From NCBI GenBank assembly GCA_012931725.1, contig CM022950.1, positions 58,300,754-58,364,753 on the forward strand: a stretch of 64,000 nt of DNA. Direction: 5' to 3'. Origin of the DNA: Litsea cubeba. Its lineage: Eukaryota; Streptophyta; Magnoliopsida; Laurales; Lauraceae. Position 1 is the first letter of the stretch, and every line of letters starts with the position of its first letter. Positions 39,085 to 50,505 of the stretch are shown here, in pieces. Below the pieces are notes generated by a model. It was not told where the DNA came from and did not search any database. It saw only the letters and a list, made by a program, of their open reading frames with translations. The translations under genes were made by a program, and so were the position numbers.

Positions 39085-39950
39085 TGTAGGTGCAAAAAAT
39101 AACGACCCACAATAATGGGGGGTGCCTTAGAGGACTTACCCGAGTGAGATTAGGGACACCGATGCCTGCGCCTGGAGCCTGAGAAAAGGAAGGAGAAATG
39201 CAGGTCAGAGGACCCTGGCCTGGGCGGCGCAGGGCTCTCCGATGCCTAAGTTAGTGTATGAACTAAGCAGAGGGGGGAGATTTTTGGGGAAGAAGATGGC
39301 ATACCAGAGTGGTAATGGCGTCCTCTCTTTTTCTCTGGAGGGGGAGCTGTGTTTATATAGAGGAGGAGGAGGCAAAGGGGTTGTTGGCTGTCTTGTCACA
39401 GCCCACTTTGTCAGGTACTAGGGAGGCGTGGTCTCATCGTAGCCTGTCTGGTCCCGTCGTAGCCTGTCTTGTCCCGTTAGGCCATATCCTGGCGCTTTGG
39501 GAGCTGTGGAGGGCGATCTGTCAGGAGATACGGGCTGTCCCCCTTGTCTTGTCGCACGTGCTCTAGCGTGCTCAAGTGTCCAAGGGTGGACAGCTGTCAG
39601 GCCCTACCTCGGCTAGTCCTGGCATCCTGACCGAGGTCGGGGAGCCGAGGTCGGAGAGGACCTTGACTTGGTTAGAGCCCTTGCAGAGACGCCGAAATGG
39701 AGGACCGGGGAGGAGTCCCTAGCCGAGCTGGAGACGACCTGGCCGAGGTGGAGCTCAGCCGAGCTGGGAGCGTCCTGGCCAAGGTGGAAATGTCGTGCAA
39801 GGGGCCGAGATGAGTCTCTGGCCGGAGTGGGGCACTTGGCCGAACTGGCGGACGTTGAGACGGGCCTTGCCGAGATGGCCTAGCTGGCGCCGGAGCATGA
39901 GATAGGGCATCCGGCCAGTCATCCGGCGAGTTCGGAAATATCCCCACACA
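39085..39950 (-). mobile_element. Solo LTR, family S, inverted copy (866 bp)
   Basis: The perfect 5-bp duplication GTGTG flanks it (39080-39084 and 39951-39955). On the minus strand it starts TGTGTGGGGATATTTCC and ends TTTTTTGCACCTACA, matching the ends of the 23905-24813 copy. Its U3 part (39600-39890) carries many GGCCGAG(C/G)TGG words. It is nested in the hAT element. Confidence 0.9.
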
Positions 39951-40075
39951 GTGTGGTTACTGAGCATGAACTTAACTATTACTTGATTATTATTATTTAT
40001 TTATGTCATGACCATTATATTTTCTTCATATCCATAATCCTCCTAAGAGAGAAGAGCATACAAAATATTCTTAAG

Positions 40076-40931
40076 TGCTTTGTTTGGCAAGTCTATTCCT
40101 AAGCTCTTAATCACTTAAAACTGATTGCAACTGGATTAAGAGCAAGATTTTTCCTACCTCCATTTCAAAATGCCTTAAGACCCTTTGCCTTTATTTCTCA
40201 CGGCCTGGATTTCTACCCTGTTTCAAATAGACAATATTGTCTAAAGAGGATAGAGGCACCTGGCTACAGTAATTTCAACGTGAGTTTTCCACTATCCATA
40301 TCTCTCTCTCTCTCTAATAAAATTTCTCAGCCACAAGTTTATGATCCAAATTGTTTGAATTGTTAAGCATACTTAAAACGGCTATGTATTCAAATTTCAA
40401 CCATCGATCTATCTCGATTCTCGAGATATTTGCAAGGATTAGACCGTTAGAACTCCTACTTTTTTGGGTCTATAGCAACCGCTTCTAGTTATTTCTGGCC
40501 TGCCAAGTTTGTCCTTTTATTTAAAACACTCGTGGGGCATACAATCACAATCCATACCGTTGGAAAAGTCTATAAGCCCAAACACAAGTATGAGCCCATA
40601 TTTGGACCATTGTTCTCTCTCAGATTTTGAGATATTTGCCAAAAACGCAGAACCTTAGATGTTCAATTTGGGCTTCTATGGGCCCTACAATCACGACCCG
40701 AACTGTTGATCCTATTTGGAAGACTTAAAATGGCTTTGTGTTCAAATCTCAACCCTTGATTCATTATAAATATTGAGGAATTAGTGAAAAATCAAGAGCC
40801 GTTGTTCGATTATTAAAATGTCTATTTCAACCAATTTCTCACCCAACCAAATGGTCTAATTGTAAATCATCTATTTCAAACTGCTCTTTTTGAAACAGAT
40901 CTATATCATACCGATAAGATTTGCCAAACAG
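40076..40931. mobile_element. hAT-like element with TGTTTGGCAA ends
   Basis: Flanks TTCTTAAG and TTCTTAAA match at seven of eight bases. Inward ends TTTGTTTGGCAAGTC and CTGTTTGGCAAATC are similar. No coding capacity. A partial relative occurs at about 45430-45640 in intron 1 of gene B (TTGTTTGGCAAATCTTATTA). Confidence 0.5.
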
Positions 40932-41639
40932 TTCTTAAATAAGTTGACAAATGGTCTACTTGAGAAAAAAGAAAGAGAATGAATTAGTTATACATTTATA
41001 TAATGAATATAGTATACATTTTTTTTAAAATAGTGACTATAGAAATAGAATATCGAAATTAATAGAAATAAATTAAAGTTTTCATAAAAAGAAAAAAAAC
41101 TCCATATCAAAATAAAAAGATACACTCCATAAAATTTTTAAGTATTGAATATAAGTTTTAACTGCAAGAAAAAATAAATGGGTTTTGCGGGTTAAACCTA
41201 AACCGACCTATTTAAATGCGGGTTATAAAAGCTTGACCCGCAACCGACCCGTATAATATGTGGGTCGGGTCGGGCTGAATTGGCGGGTCGGGTAGCTCTA
41301 AAATGGTGAGAAACAATGCTGTGGAACTGTGGTGGAGCCCATATATTAATCCATATGAGTGGAACATAAAATAGGACCCCTTCATATTCATGGGTCCTAG
41401 GGTTTTGCACCCATCTGTATGGACTGGGCGTTATGGATGGTACAAAATTGTTGGCCTCGGATCAAGTCGGGCAGTGATGAGGTCTAAGTCTAACCAATCG
41501 TGAAGTTCCAGGTTCATCGGTCCACCGCGGATCCAATCCAACCCTCGTGGAAGAAATGCCCAGTGCTTTTCTCTTCCTATTTCGCTCGGCCCCTTTTCCC
41601 CAGCGTCTCTTGGCAATGTGACCGACGACTCTCACGGCC

Positions 41640-41761
41640 ATCCCTGATCTTCTTCCCTAACCCTTGCCACAAGCCAACCAACCAACCACAACTCCTCCTC
41701 TCTTATAAACCTCTCATCCAGATCAGATTTCACCACCACCATCATCAAATCCCTAAAACCC
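41640..41761 (+). promoter_or_regulatory. Core promoter and 5' leader of gene B
   Basis: A TATA-like TTATAAAC lies at about 41703-41710, 52 bp before the ATG, with CT-rich sequence and CACCACCACCATC downstream. If used, the leader would be only about 20-30 nt. An upstream start is equally possible. Confidence 0.35.
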
Positions 41762-41818
41762 ATGGACCGTCAAGTTCACAACTACGCAGCAGCAGCAGCC
41801 GCCATGGCCTTTGCGCAA

Positions 41819-41849
<31 letters not shown>

Positions 41850-42696
41850 AATTCGGCTTCCATCCACAACCCCCGCAGCAATACCCACAGCAATTTCCTT
41901 TCCCTCCCCACCATTCTCTCCAACAATTCCCCTTCCCTCGCCCTCTCCCTCCCCAACAACAAAACCTTCCTCCCCATCCTCACCATCCCCACCATTCCCA
42001 CCCCCTCCTCCATCTCCAACAGCAGCAGCAACAGCCCCCTTCTTCCTACCTCCCCCCTCACCTCCTCCCCTCCCCTTTCCTCACCCACTTCGACGCCCCT
42101 CCTCCCCCGGCCGCCCCTCCCCCGCCTGACCCCGACCTCCACAAGCGCATCGACAAGCTCGTCGAGTACGCCGCCAAGAACGGCCCCGAGTTCGAGGCCA
42201 TGATCCGGGAGAAGCAGCAGGACAACCCCGACTACAGCTTCCTCTTCGGCGCCGAGGGCCACGCCTACTACCGCTACAAGCTCTGGCTCTCCACGCGCCC
42301 GCCCGCGGCCGGCTCCCCTCCCTTCAACCCTTCCTTCCCTGTCAACCCCATGATCAGCGGGCCCCCATTGCAGCAGCCGCAGTTCCCGCCGTTTTATGAG
42401 CAGCATCCGCACCAGCCTTATCTGGGGCAGGCTCGAGCGGAGTATGAGGGGCTGGGGAAGACGTTTAAGGGTTTGTCGGGGCCGCTCCCCTCTGATGTTG
42501 CGGCAGAGCTCCATAGCGTGCTGAATAATCTCACGGGCACCAAGGAGTCCATAAAGGGCGCTAAGATGTGGTTTATGCAGCGGTCGCCTTTCGCGCCTGC
42601 TCTGGCTGAGGCGCTCAGAGAAAGAGTCCTTGCTCTTGATGATTCAGAGAGGCAGTTGCATATTGTTTATTTGGCCAACGATATTCTTTTTGACAG
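41762..42696 (+). CDS. Gene B exon 1
   Basis: Encodes residues 1-311 plus two bases. The ATG context is AACCCATGGAC. GC content is high compared with the surroundings because of Pro and Ala codons. Long ORFs in the other frames and on the opposite strand are by-products of the CAG/CCN repeats. Confidence 0.88.
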
Positions 42697-45600
42697 GTTC
42701 TTTTGTTATTCACTCAATTAGTAGAAAGATTACTCTTTTTTTGGTTACTGTTTCTTGTCAATTTGGATTCGATGTTTGGTTACCACTGCTTTTTTTTTTT
42801 TTCGTTTTGATAAATTAAATGTAGGTATCATCATGTAAATCCCTCATTCGAACTATAGATGTCTCTTCATATTTGGAAGAGCTTTGATAATTCTTAGTTC
42901 TTACGATTGATTGCTGAATCTGGTGATACTCTAGCAAACAAAGATTGGAATTCCAAAATCATTCAGATTATTTCCTCAATCTTTTTTCCCCATTAGTTAA
43001 CACTATTAAGTAGAATATCTGCCCCCCTAAGTCATAATATCATCCTTTATTTTTGTCTTATTTGAAACGGTGTAAAGTTTGTTTAGAATTAAATAGATTT
43101 ACATGTATATTCTAAAGTAAGTTGAAATATCATAAATTTTATTGACGTAATTAGGAGCTATCCATTAATGTTAAAGTGAGTTGCTTGGTTTTGTTGCGAA
43201 GAAATCTGTCAATATCTTATGAGTCGGTTGAGATTTAGTGGAAAGAGTGGTTGGAGGAGCTCAAGTAGCCTCTCACATTGCTGTGGTTGTGTTTGGAAAG
43301 GAGGAAATGAAAAAGAGGGAGAAATATGGTTTTAACAAATAAAGTGGGTTGTTGAAAATATCGGCCACTATATTGGTTTAGACTGATATTTCCAATAAAG
43401 ATTGATATTTTGGAAATATTTCGTATTCCTCTATCTCTGTACCACTATTTGCAAAATATCATTGCCCGATACCAGTTCAGATCAGCTGATATGAACCGGT
43501 GTTGGCCTATATTTTGAACCATGAGTGTAAGGCATGAATTTTTGACAACACTTCTAATCTGGGGCTTAGTACTTTCGAGGCGACTCACTCACTGCCCAAA
43601 TGGCAGATATTGGCCTCTCAGGCTAAATGATGGTTTGGTGTTGAATCCTAAAATCGCTGTAGTGTGCTCTTCTCTTATGGTTAAAACTTTCTCTACACCT
43701 AAATCCCCCTTTACATACAATGATGGAGTGTCTCCCTTTCCACCCCAGAGAAGGCTCCAGACATGAAGTTGCGGTTAACAGGGATTTCTGTGAGCAAAAG
43801 TGGTCGATTGTTGAATACTTCCCCTGTCCCAGTTTGGGAGGACTCCTCCCACACCCCAGGTCAGATAGCCCAATGGCCATTGTAGATAATCATGCAATGT
43901 GGTCTGACAAGAATAATTTCAGTAGATAATACCAAAGGGAGATGCCAAGGGCTGGTTGATTTTGCTTAGAAAGGAGAGAAGCAAAATATAGGAGATTTTG
44001 TGGTAGCAAAACCCCAGAAGAATGTTGCTTGAGAGTTACTTAGTCTGGCTTGCTCATAGAATCTGAGTGCCATTTGGAGGGGCTTCACTTTAGCAGAAGC
44101 ACTAGGAGAATTTAAGGGGATGACCAAACCTTCTAATGAAGGTTCTATCATGGAATGTGTGTGGTCTTGGGGATGTGGAGAAATGTTTAGGCGATAAAGG
44201 AGATCTTCAATCCATTCAAAAAAATAAAAAAAAATAAAGGTGATCTTCAAAATTATAACATTCAAATTGTCCTATAAAAAACAGCTCTATGTTTGATAAA
44301 CTGGCTAAAGTTCTTTTGGGCAGCAGGCATGTTAACTTGGTGTGTTTGGAAGCGGTGGGCTCGTCAAGAGGCATCTTGGTTCTATGGGACAGTTGGCGTG
44401 TGGCGGTTTCGAGTAGTTGGAAATGGGAGTTTCCTGTTGCCGCATTTGGACTGTAATGAATGGGCTGAATATTAGTTAGGGGAAGACTTGTTCTCTGGAG
44501 TGAATTAGATGCTGCCAAGGGTAGATGGGACAGTGCTTGGTGCATTGGAGGTGATTGCAGCATCATCAGATTTCCAGGTGAAAAGTCTAGTGACTGTATC
44601 TCAGGGGATATGCGAGCATTTTCGATTTGGAGCAACCACCATTCTCTTGTAGGCTTGGAGCTGAGTGATGCTGTGTTCACGTGGCCCAATCATCAAAATC
44701 CTTCTTAGATGTCAAGGATAGGCATATTATTGGTTATTGGGGATTAGGTGAGCCTTATCTTGAGAATTGCACAATTCCTCTCCCTAAGCCCATGTCTAAC
44801 CATTGCATGATTATTCTTGACTCGAGATGTGAAAGATCGGGCTTGTCTCCATTTCATTTTGAGCTAATATGGCTTGAGGAGAAATTACTTTTTGCAGCCG
44901 ATTTAGAGTTGGTGGTGGGAGTTCTCATTTGATTGTTGGCAAGGTTCAGGCTTGCAATCAAACTTAAAAACATAAAAATAATAAAAATAATAAGGCTTGA
45001 TGAAGAACCACTCTGGGATGTTGGGGTTACCAAATCCAGTCTTCTTGAAAATATCTAGATTCTTGATATAGGAGATATCTAGTTATCAATGATCCTTCAT
45101 CATCCAATTGGAGGGCCCGATTCCAAGCTAGGAAGGTGGCATCGAGATTCAAGCAATTTGGTTCAACTACGATTTGTGGGTTTAGCATCTCAAGCTTTAC
45201 ATCTTAGTAGAAGGATAAAAGGGTAGGTATTTGTCCATCTCATTTTACACCTTTGGAATTAGCAAATGTGATTTAGTTGGCTGGTGCTTGATGCTTTGGT
45301 TGTGGGCAGTTGTCTTTTTGCTTGGCCGGGGTTGTGGGTTTTTTTCTTCATTTTCTTGACCTGATAAGTGGGTTGGTTTGCTTGTAGGGTTTTTTCCGTT
45401 TAGGTCTATCACCTTGCTGGCCTAGTCTTTGTTGTATTAGGGCTTGTTTGGCAAATCTTATTAGTATCAAATAGATTTGTGGATAATAGATCCATTTGGA
45501 ATCGACATTTTATAAATAGACTGCTTGGTAAAACAAATAGACGGTTTGAAATAGACATTTTATTAATTCGATGGTTCACATTTTTCACAATTTCTCAAGA

Positions 45601-46164
45601 ATTATGATGAATCGAGGGCTAAAATTTGATCCCATTGATTTACTGCCTTATTGGGCCTGTTGACTACTCCATGCAGCCAGACTGGGCCTGTTGGGGCAGA
45701 TGTGGGCCTGGATTTGAGCCCAATCGACCCGGCCTGGCCCATGAGTCTTGGGCTGGATTAGATATTCTTGGTTACCTTGTTTTAGTATTTCTTTATTTCT
45801 TTTTTTTTTTTTCCCTTTTGTGTGTGTGTGTGTGTTTCTTGATCCATATTTGAAAACTACAGCTGTCTGCATCTGCCCTAACCACAGCCCTATTGCACTT
45901 GCAGCTTACAGCGGCGAATCAATCCTCGTGACCTTGACAATGAAGCCCTTGCCTTCAAACCTGTTTTAGGAAGCATGCTTGCCAGAATTTACCACAATCC
46001 ACATAACAAGGATGCAAACCAGTCTCGGTTGCAGAAAATTCTACAGTTCTGGGCTTCAAAAGAAGTTTATGATCCTGATACTATTTATAATCTTGAGGGT
46101 GAGATGATTGCAGGACCGCCTGGACTGCCAAAAGACTTGTCTGTCGCCACAGCTGATGCAGCAG
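41762..46164 (+). CDS. Host gene B: SURP and CID domain protein, CHERP-like, 3' incomplete
   Basis: Exon 1 is 41762-42696, intron 1 42697-45904, exon 2 45905-46164, with a GT donor at 46165. Exon 1 ends two bases into a codon that exon 2 completes as serine. The protein begins MDRQVHNYAAAAAA, with a Q12 run at residues 19-30 and a Pro/His/Gln-rich tract to about 120. A SURP domain lies at about 126-178 (LHKRIDKLVEYAAKNG, NPDYSFLFG). A CID starts near 238 (AELHSVLNNLTGTKESIKGA, HIVYLANDILFD) and continues in exon 2 (LDNEALAFKPVLGSMLARIY, RLQKILQFWASKEVYD). SURP plus CID is the plan of plant and animal CHERP-like spliceosome-associated proteins, acting in nuclear pre-mRNA splicing and binding the RNA polymerase II tail. 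The Pro-rich C-terminal exons expected for the family were not found up to 64000, so intron 2 is very long or the gene is truncated here. Confidence 0.85.
43347..43520. mobile_element. Small MITE with GGTT..AAAATAT ends
   Basis: The left end GGTTGTTGAAAATATCGGCC and right end (inward) GGTTCAAAATATAGGCC pair imperfectly. The interior is rich in GATATT and TGATAT words. It lies in intron 1 of gene B, with no clear target duplication. Confidence 0.45.
44120..45075 (+). pseudogene. L1 LINE endonuclease fragment
   Basis: Across several frames the plus strand reads pieces of an L1 ORF2 endonuclease in order: VLSWNVCGLGD, GSSRGILVLWDSWRV, GGDCSIIRFPGEKSSD, MRAFSIWSNHHSL, FTWPNHQNPS, FHFELIWLEEK, FDCWQGSGLQSNLK. 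It is truncated at both ends and full of frameshifts. It is inserted in intron 1 of gene B in the sense direction. Confidence 0.75.
45905..46164 (+). CDS. Gene B exon 2 (C-terminal half of CID)
   Basis: Acceptor TTGCACTTGCAG, donor GCAG/GTACAA. Encodes SLQRRINPRDLDNEA through KDLSVATADAA, with the last base starting a glycine or similar codon. The strong CID pattern LARIYHNP...KILQFWASKEVYD confirms it. Confidence 0.88.
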
Positions 46165-47237
46165 GTACAATTTCTTTTCTTTTTTCTTTTTTAAATGAGA
46201 TGATGACGATATTTCTCTTTTCATCATGCTAGCATTTATGCACTCTGTCCAGTTTAATGGTTAGGAAGCGATCATTGACCCCAGGATATCCATTGGATCT
46301 TTAGGCCTTGATTACATGCAAGTGGGGTGCCATGATTTGTAATCCAACCCATTGGTCTGATGGTCCTCATTACGGATAGACTTATAAGGGCATTTACCAA
46401 AATATACCAAGGGGAAAATTGTAATGCATTAGTTAATGGCCTGCTAATAGATTGTTCAGAAATCTTCACAGGATGTTCTGCACTCTTAAGTTAGGACCAG
46501 CCAAACATTGGCGCTTCACAAATACCTTGTCCCTTTTAATGCATGGTTTTCCAACATCCGATTGATCAGGTCAATGGGCTTGGCCGCTGGCCCAGATGTA
46601 TTGCTGCAGTCTTAAACCCTAGGATACTTTACATATTCCAAGCATAAGGATTACTTTATTTTCTATGGTGGAATGCCAAGCAGTACAAAAGCATGAAAGA
46701 TGTTGCACACATGGGAATGGTCGTGCAGGCATGAAGGACAAAAGAATTTGGGGGGCAGCATTGTAGGTGAATAGATGATTGATGAACAAATGGGAGATGT
46801 GTCATTTATGATGCCCAAATATGGATATGGATATGGACACTGATACGGGGATACGATTCTTCACTTTTGAAAATCTAGGACATGGATATGAATATGGGTG
46901 TTCTAATTTTTTTTTTTCTTTAGATCACTTTTGAATCAATGAAATTATCATTGTTTTCTTCCATTTCTAGCATTTTTTATTGTGAGAACTAAAAATATTA
47001 AAAGAACTATATGAAATAATGGACTTAATAAGTAGGATATATTAAACTTGTTCCCTAGAAGTATCGGTGCTGTATCAGGTGCCAATACAAGTGTCGTATT
47101 GGTCTGATACAGCTACGTTGGGCTTGTACAAATAATTCGGGTATCAGCTTCTCATCATCCTCAATCCTGCAACTGATATGGCCCCATATGGATCCATCTG
47201 TGGAAGCTCAAACATGTGTAGATTGTCTGCTAGGAAG
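46165..47237. other. Gene B intron 2, no further exon recognised
   Basis: AT-rich sequence with repeats of ATATGGATATGGA (46820-46900). No segment continues a SURP/CID protein or encodes the expected Pro-rich C-terminus. Confidence 0.4.
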
Positions 47238-47856
47238 TAGGGGTGCAAGTTGGGTTGAGCTAAACCCAAGCCCTCATGGTCTGATCCAGCGAAAAGTAAA
47301 AAAATTGAGTTGGGCTTGTTTGGGTTCAGCTCATGCGTGGGCCTTGAAACTCAAAGTCACATAGAATTTGGGTTTGGTTTGGGCTTTGTGTAGGAACATA
47401 GGAATGTTAGTTGGGTTGACCCAAACCAAAACCCAAATAACCAAAAGTGAAATTTGGGTTTGGGCTTGTTCGGGGTTTAGGTCGAGCGTGGGCCTGGAAA
47501 TTGAAACTTGGAACTTCGGTTGGTTTCGGTTTGGGTTTTGGGATGTACCAAATTCAACCTGTATATCTGACTTATCTACAAGGATGTATTTATTTTGTAT
47601 ATACATAGTATACGCACTAATACTATATGAATTTTTAAAATTTATACCCTTTAAAAACCAAACCAAACCATAAAATTTTGGTATCCGACCCGGTCCAAGC
47701 AAACCCAACTCAACCCAAATTGCCCAAATTGCCCTCTGATGGGAAAGTCAAAATTCTGATTGGGTTCAGGTTTGGGTAGACCCGCATACAATTATTGTCA
47801 GGGTTGGGCTGGGCTTAGCCAATAGCCAACCTGACACACCCAAAGTTGCACCTCTA
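47238..47856. mobile_element. hAT-type MITE with GGGTTTGGGTT-rich body
   Basis: Inward ends TAGGGGTGCAAGTTGGG and TAGAGGTGCAACTTTGGG. The body contains many TTGGGTTTGGG/CCCAAACC words in both orientations, so the two halves can pair. The target duplication is imperfect (TAGGAAG against TAGGAGG). Confidence 0.65.
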
Positions 47857-48518
47857 GGAGGAATCTGAGAATGTGAGAGGTTTGAGAAAGAAGCAAGTTT
47901 AGCCTTTTGTCTGAAAAATCATATGCTGAAAGGGAACAAAGTGGGTCAGTATTCAGTAACCTTTGATGGAAGTCTCGAGTATTGACTGGAGAGTATTGAC
48001 TTCCAGTCCATGCTTTTCCAGCAAGGGACATATATCTTCCATATGATGGTCTGGATCTTATTAATCAATTCCAAATGAGAAACTTCCAGTAGCTGTGAGG
48101 AGGGGTTTCATCTAAATTTTCACTGCTAGGGTGATGTAGTTGTTGGCCTTAGGTTCTCTGCAAGAGAAGTACTAGACAATAACTCAAGCTAAAGAGGGGC
48201 CCCTCTGTCCACCAATTGCTCTTAGTTCAACTCAAGACACATTTTTTTTTTTGATAACAGTAAAATTTTATTTCACCCAAAAAAAAAGATACAAAGCACA
48301 ACGAGAGAAAAACATCAAACAAAGAAAATAAGATAACTAAACATCAAAAGACAAGGTAGTGCTAAAAACTCCTTCACGAGCAAGACTATCCGCCACGGCA
48401 TTAGCTCTCCTAAGAGTATGAATATATTGAAGGTGGCTCCCAATCTCTTTGAGATATCCTGCACCTCCTCCACCCAATCTGCCAATCTCCAAGGATAAGA
48501 AGAACTACCAGAACACCA

Positions 48519-49274
48519 CTAAATTAATGAGAAAGAATCTCCCTCTAGAAGAACACCATAGCCAGCCATCTGAAGCAACTCTCGGCAACCAATAAGAATA
48601 GCAAACAACTCTGTTTCATTAGCACTCGAAGAGTCAATCAGCTCAGAGAAGCTCCTTACCATCTGATCATTCCAATCCCTTATGACTCCACCAATCCCTC
48701 CCTTTCGCAAAGAACGAGCAAAGCTACCATCAAAATTCAACTGCAGAACACCAGCAGGGGGATTCATCCATGCAACTCTAACTATGGACTTATCTCGCCA
48801 ACCACCTTTAAAGAAGGAAGACCAAGATCTATAAAGATCTTTCACTGAAAGGCCATTAAACTCCTTACGAGTACTCGCCCATTCGGATACATACCAAAGA
48901 ATGGACTCTACCACCTCCATCACAGAGTTAGACTTATTCCGGAAAACTCTATTATTCCTTTCCAACCAAAGCTTCCAACAAGTAGCATACACTACTAACC
49001 TCCATAAGATCTGACCCCAAATAAATTTACAGCGCCAATGCCATTGAACAAATAAATCTTCAACTGTCCTAGGCATAACCCATTCCATACCAAACATTTC
49101 AAACAAAGCAGACCACACTCTATGAGCAAAAGGACAATGAATCAGCAAATGATGTACCGTTTCCTCATCTTCTAAGCACATTGGACACCCATTAATGATA
49201 ATATGACTCCTTCGCCTCAACTTGTCTGTGGTCAAAATTTTATGAAGTCTTGCTATCCAACAGAAAACCAACAC
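48519..49274 (-). pseudogene. LINE ORF2 segment: zf-RVT and RNase H
   Basis: A 251-codon open stretch with the cysteine/histidine knuckle CPMCLEDEETVHHLLIHCPF near its start, the FVQWHWRCKFIWGQILWRLV connector, and an RNase H-like domain (LNFDGSFARS, GGIGGVIRDW, NETELFA, EGDSFSLI). It ends at an in-frame stop before the usual RNase H end (HREANxxAD). Confidence 0.8.
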
Positions 49275-49407
49275 CCTTGGCGGAACTGTACGAGTCCAAA
49301 AATTGTGCTAGCCCTTTACTCTTCCTGAAGAATCAGCCAAAGCATTATAAAAAGACTTCACTGAAAACCGGCCCTTAACATCTGGTTTCCATACTCTGAC
49401 ATCTGAA

Positions 49408-50160
49408 TTACCCCCTGATAAAAACACTTACTAAGCCAAGCAAATAAGCAAAATCAGAAATCTCACATTCCAAAAGATTCCTTTGGAAGGAGAAATCCCA
49501 AACAACTCCTCCCCTAGAATAGGAAAAATTATCTTTCACAAGAGCATTTTGCCTCTTATCCACCATAAAAAGATTAGTTAATTGAAGATACAGCGCCATT
49601 TGACCACACCATTCATCCTTCCAAAATCTGATCCTCCTCCCATTATGAGCTCTATAACTAACTAAAGGAACAAAATCATCTTTAACATAAATAATAGACT
49701 TCCAAATACCTGAGGCCTTATAATCATGACCTGATACCCACCACCCATCATTTCCCAAATGATATTTTTTTTTTTGGTAAGATCTTCCTCCACAATCCTT
49801 GATCAGTCTCGCCCACCCTCCATAACCAATTACGCAAAAGAGCTTTATTTACCTTCTCAATGGAACGAATACCCAGGCCACCTTTATTTATAGGTTGACA
49901 CACTATTTCCCATCTAACCAAGTGATATTATTTTTTGTCAACAGAATCATTCCACAAAAAGTCACGTTGTACCTTCTTCGCAAAACACTCTTAGGACATC
50001 TGAAGTAGGAAAGAAAATAGATTAGAATACTTGACATAACTGACTTAATTAAAGTAAGTCTACCTCCCATCGATAAATATCTTCCCTTCCAAAAGCTTAA
50101 TTTTCTTTCAACTCGCTCCACCACCATATCACAAAGAGATTTCTTTGGCAATCCCAAACA
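49408..50160 (-). pseudogene. LINE ORF2 segment: end of reverse transcriptase and connector
   Basis: Broken frames give LGLPKKSLCDMVVERVERKL, YLSMGGRLTLIKSVMSSI and later RAHNGRRIRFWKDEWCGQMA, all typical of the plant L1 region between reverse transcriptase and zf-RVT. It joins directly to 53874 once the inserted LTR element is removed. Confidence 0.75.
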
Positions 50161-50165
50161 CAAAG

Positions 50166-50491
50166 TGATGCAGCAGCAATACCATATCGTTGCAACAAGA
50201 CTCGTGGGCCACATGTGGGACCCATGAAATTCTAATTTTAATTAGTTTTATTTTAGTAAGAGTATAATTAGGATTAGTTTCTAATTATTACTTGGTTTCC
50301 TAGTTTGGTTGTTTTCTAAGGCCTTAAGTATCTTTTCCTATAAATATGACATTGTAGAGATTGGTAATGATATAGAGAGAATTGAATTAAGAGAAAATTT
50401 ATCGTTGAAGACTGTTTCTTCCTCGTGTGATTGTTCCGTGGGAACCCTAATTGTGCCCTAACACTTGCATCCTAACCCTAGGACTGCATCA
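50166..50491 (+). repeat. 5' LTR of the TR-GAG element
   Basis: 326 bp, TG..CA ends, TATA box at about 50339, followed after two bases by the initiator-Met primer-binding site. It carries AAGAGAAAATTTATCG where the 3' LTR has AAGAGAAGATTTATCG, the one difference seen. Confidence 0.93.
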
Positions 50492-50505
50492 ATTGGTATC
50501 AGAGC

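Larger units (their letters stand above)
38599..41302. mobile_element. hAT-type element with nested insertions
   Basis: Flanked by ATGGTGAC (38591-38598) and ATGGTGAG (41303-41310), seven of eight matching. Inward ends TGTAGAGGTGGCAA and TTTAGAGCTACCC resemble other hAT ends in the window. Both subterminal zones are rich in GGTCGGGT and AACCCG words. It contains the inverted solo LTR 39085-39950 and a second element at 40076-40931; its own part is non-coding. Confidence 0.65.

Noticed and set aside
39668..39947. Protein-like GC-rich ORFs
   Set aside because: Lie in the U3 part of a solo LTR with GGCCGAG repeats and are not shared as frames with the other copy.
41753..42514. 253-codon minus-strand ORF and two other long frames over gene B exon 1
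   Set aside because: They are shadows of the poly-Gln, Pro and Ala codons; the splice-supported SURP/CID frame explains the sequence.
45626..45969. ORFs spanning the acceptor of gene B exon 2
   Set aside because: Wrong frame relative to the CID; they include intron T-tract sequence.
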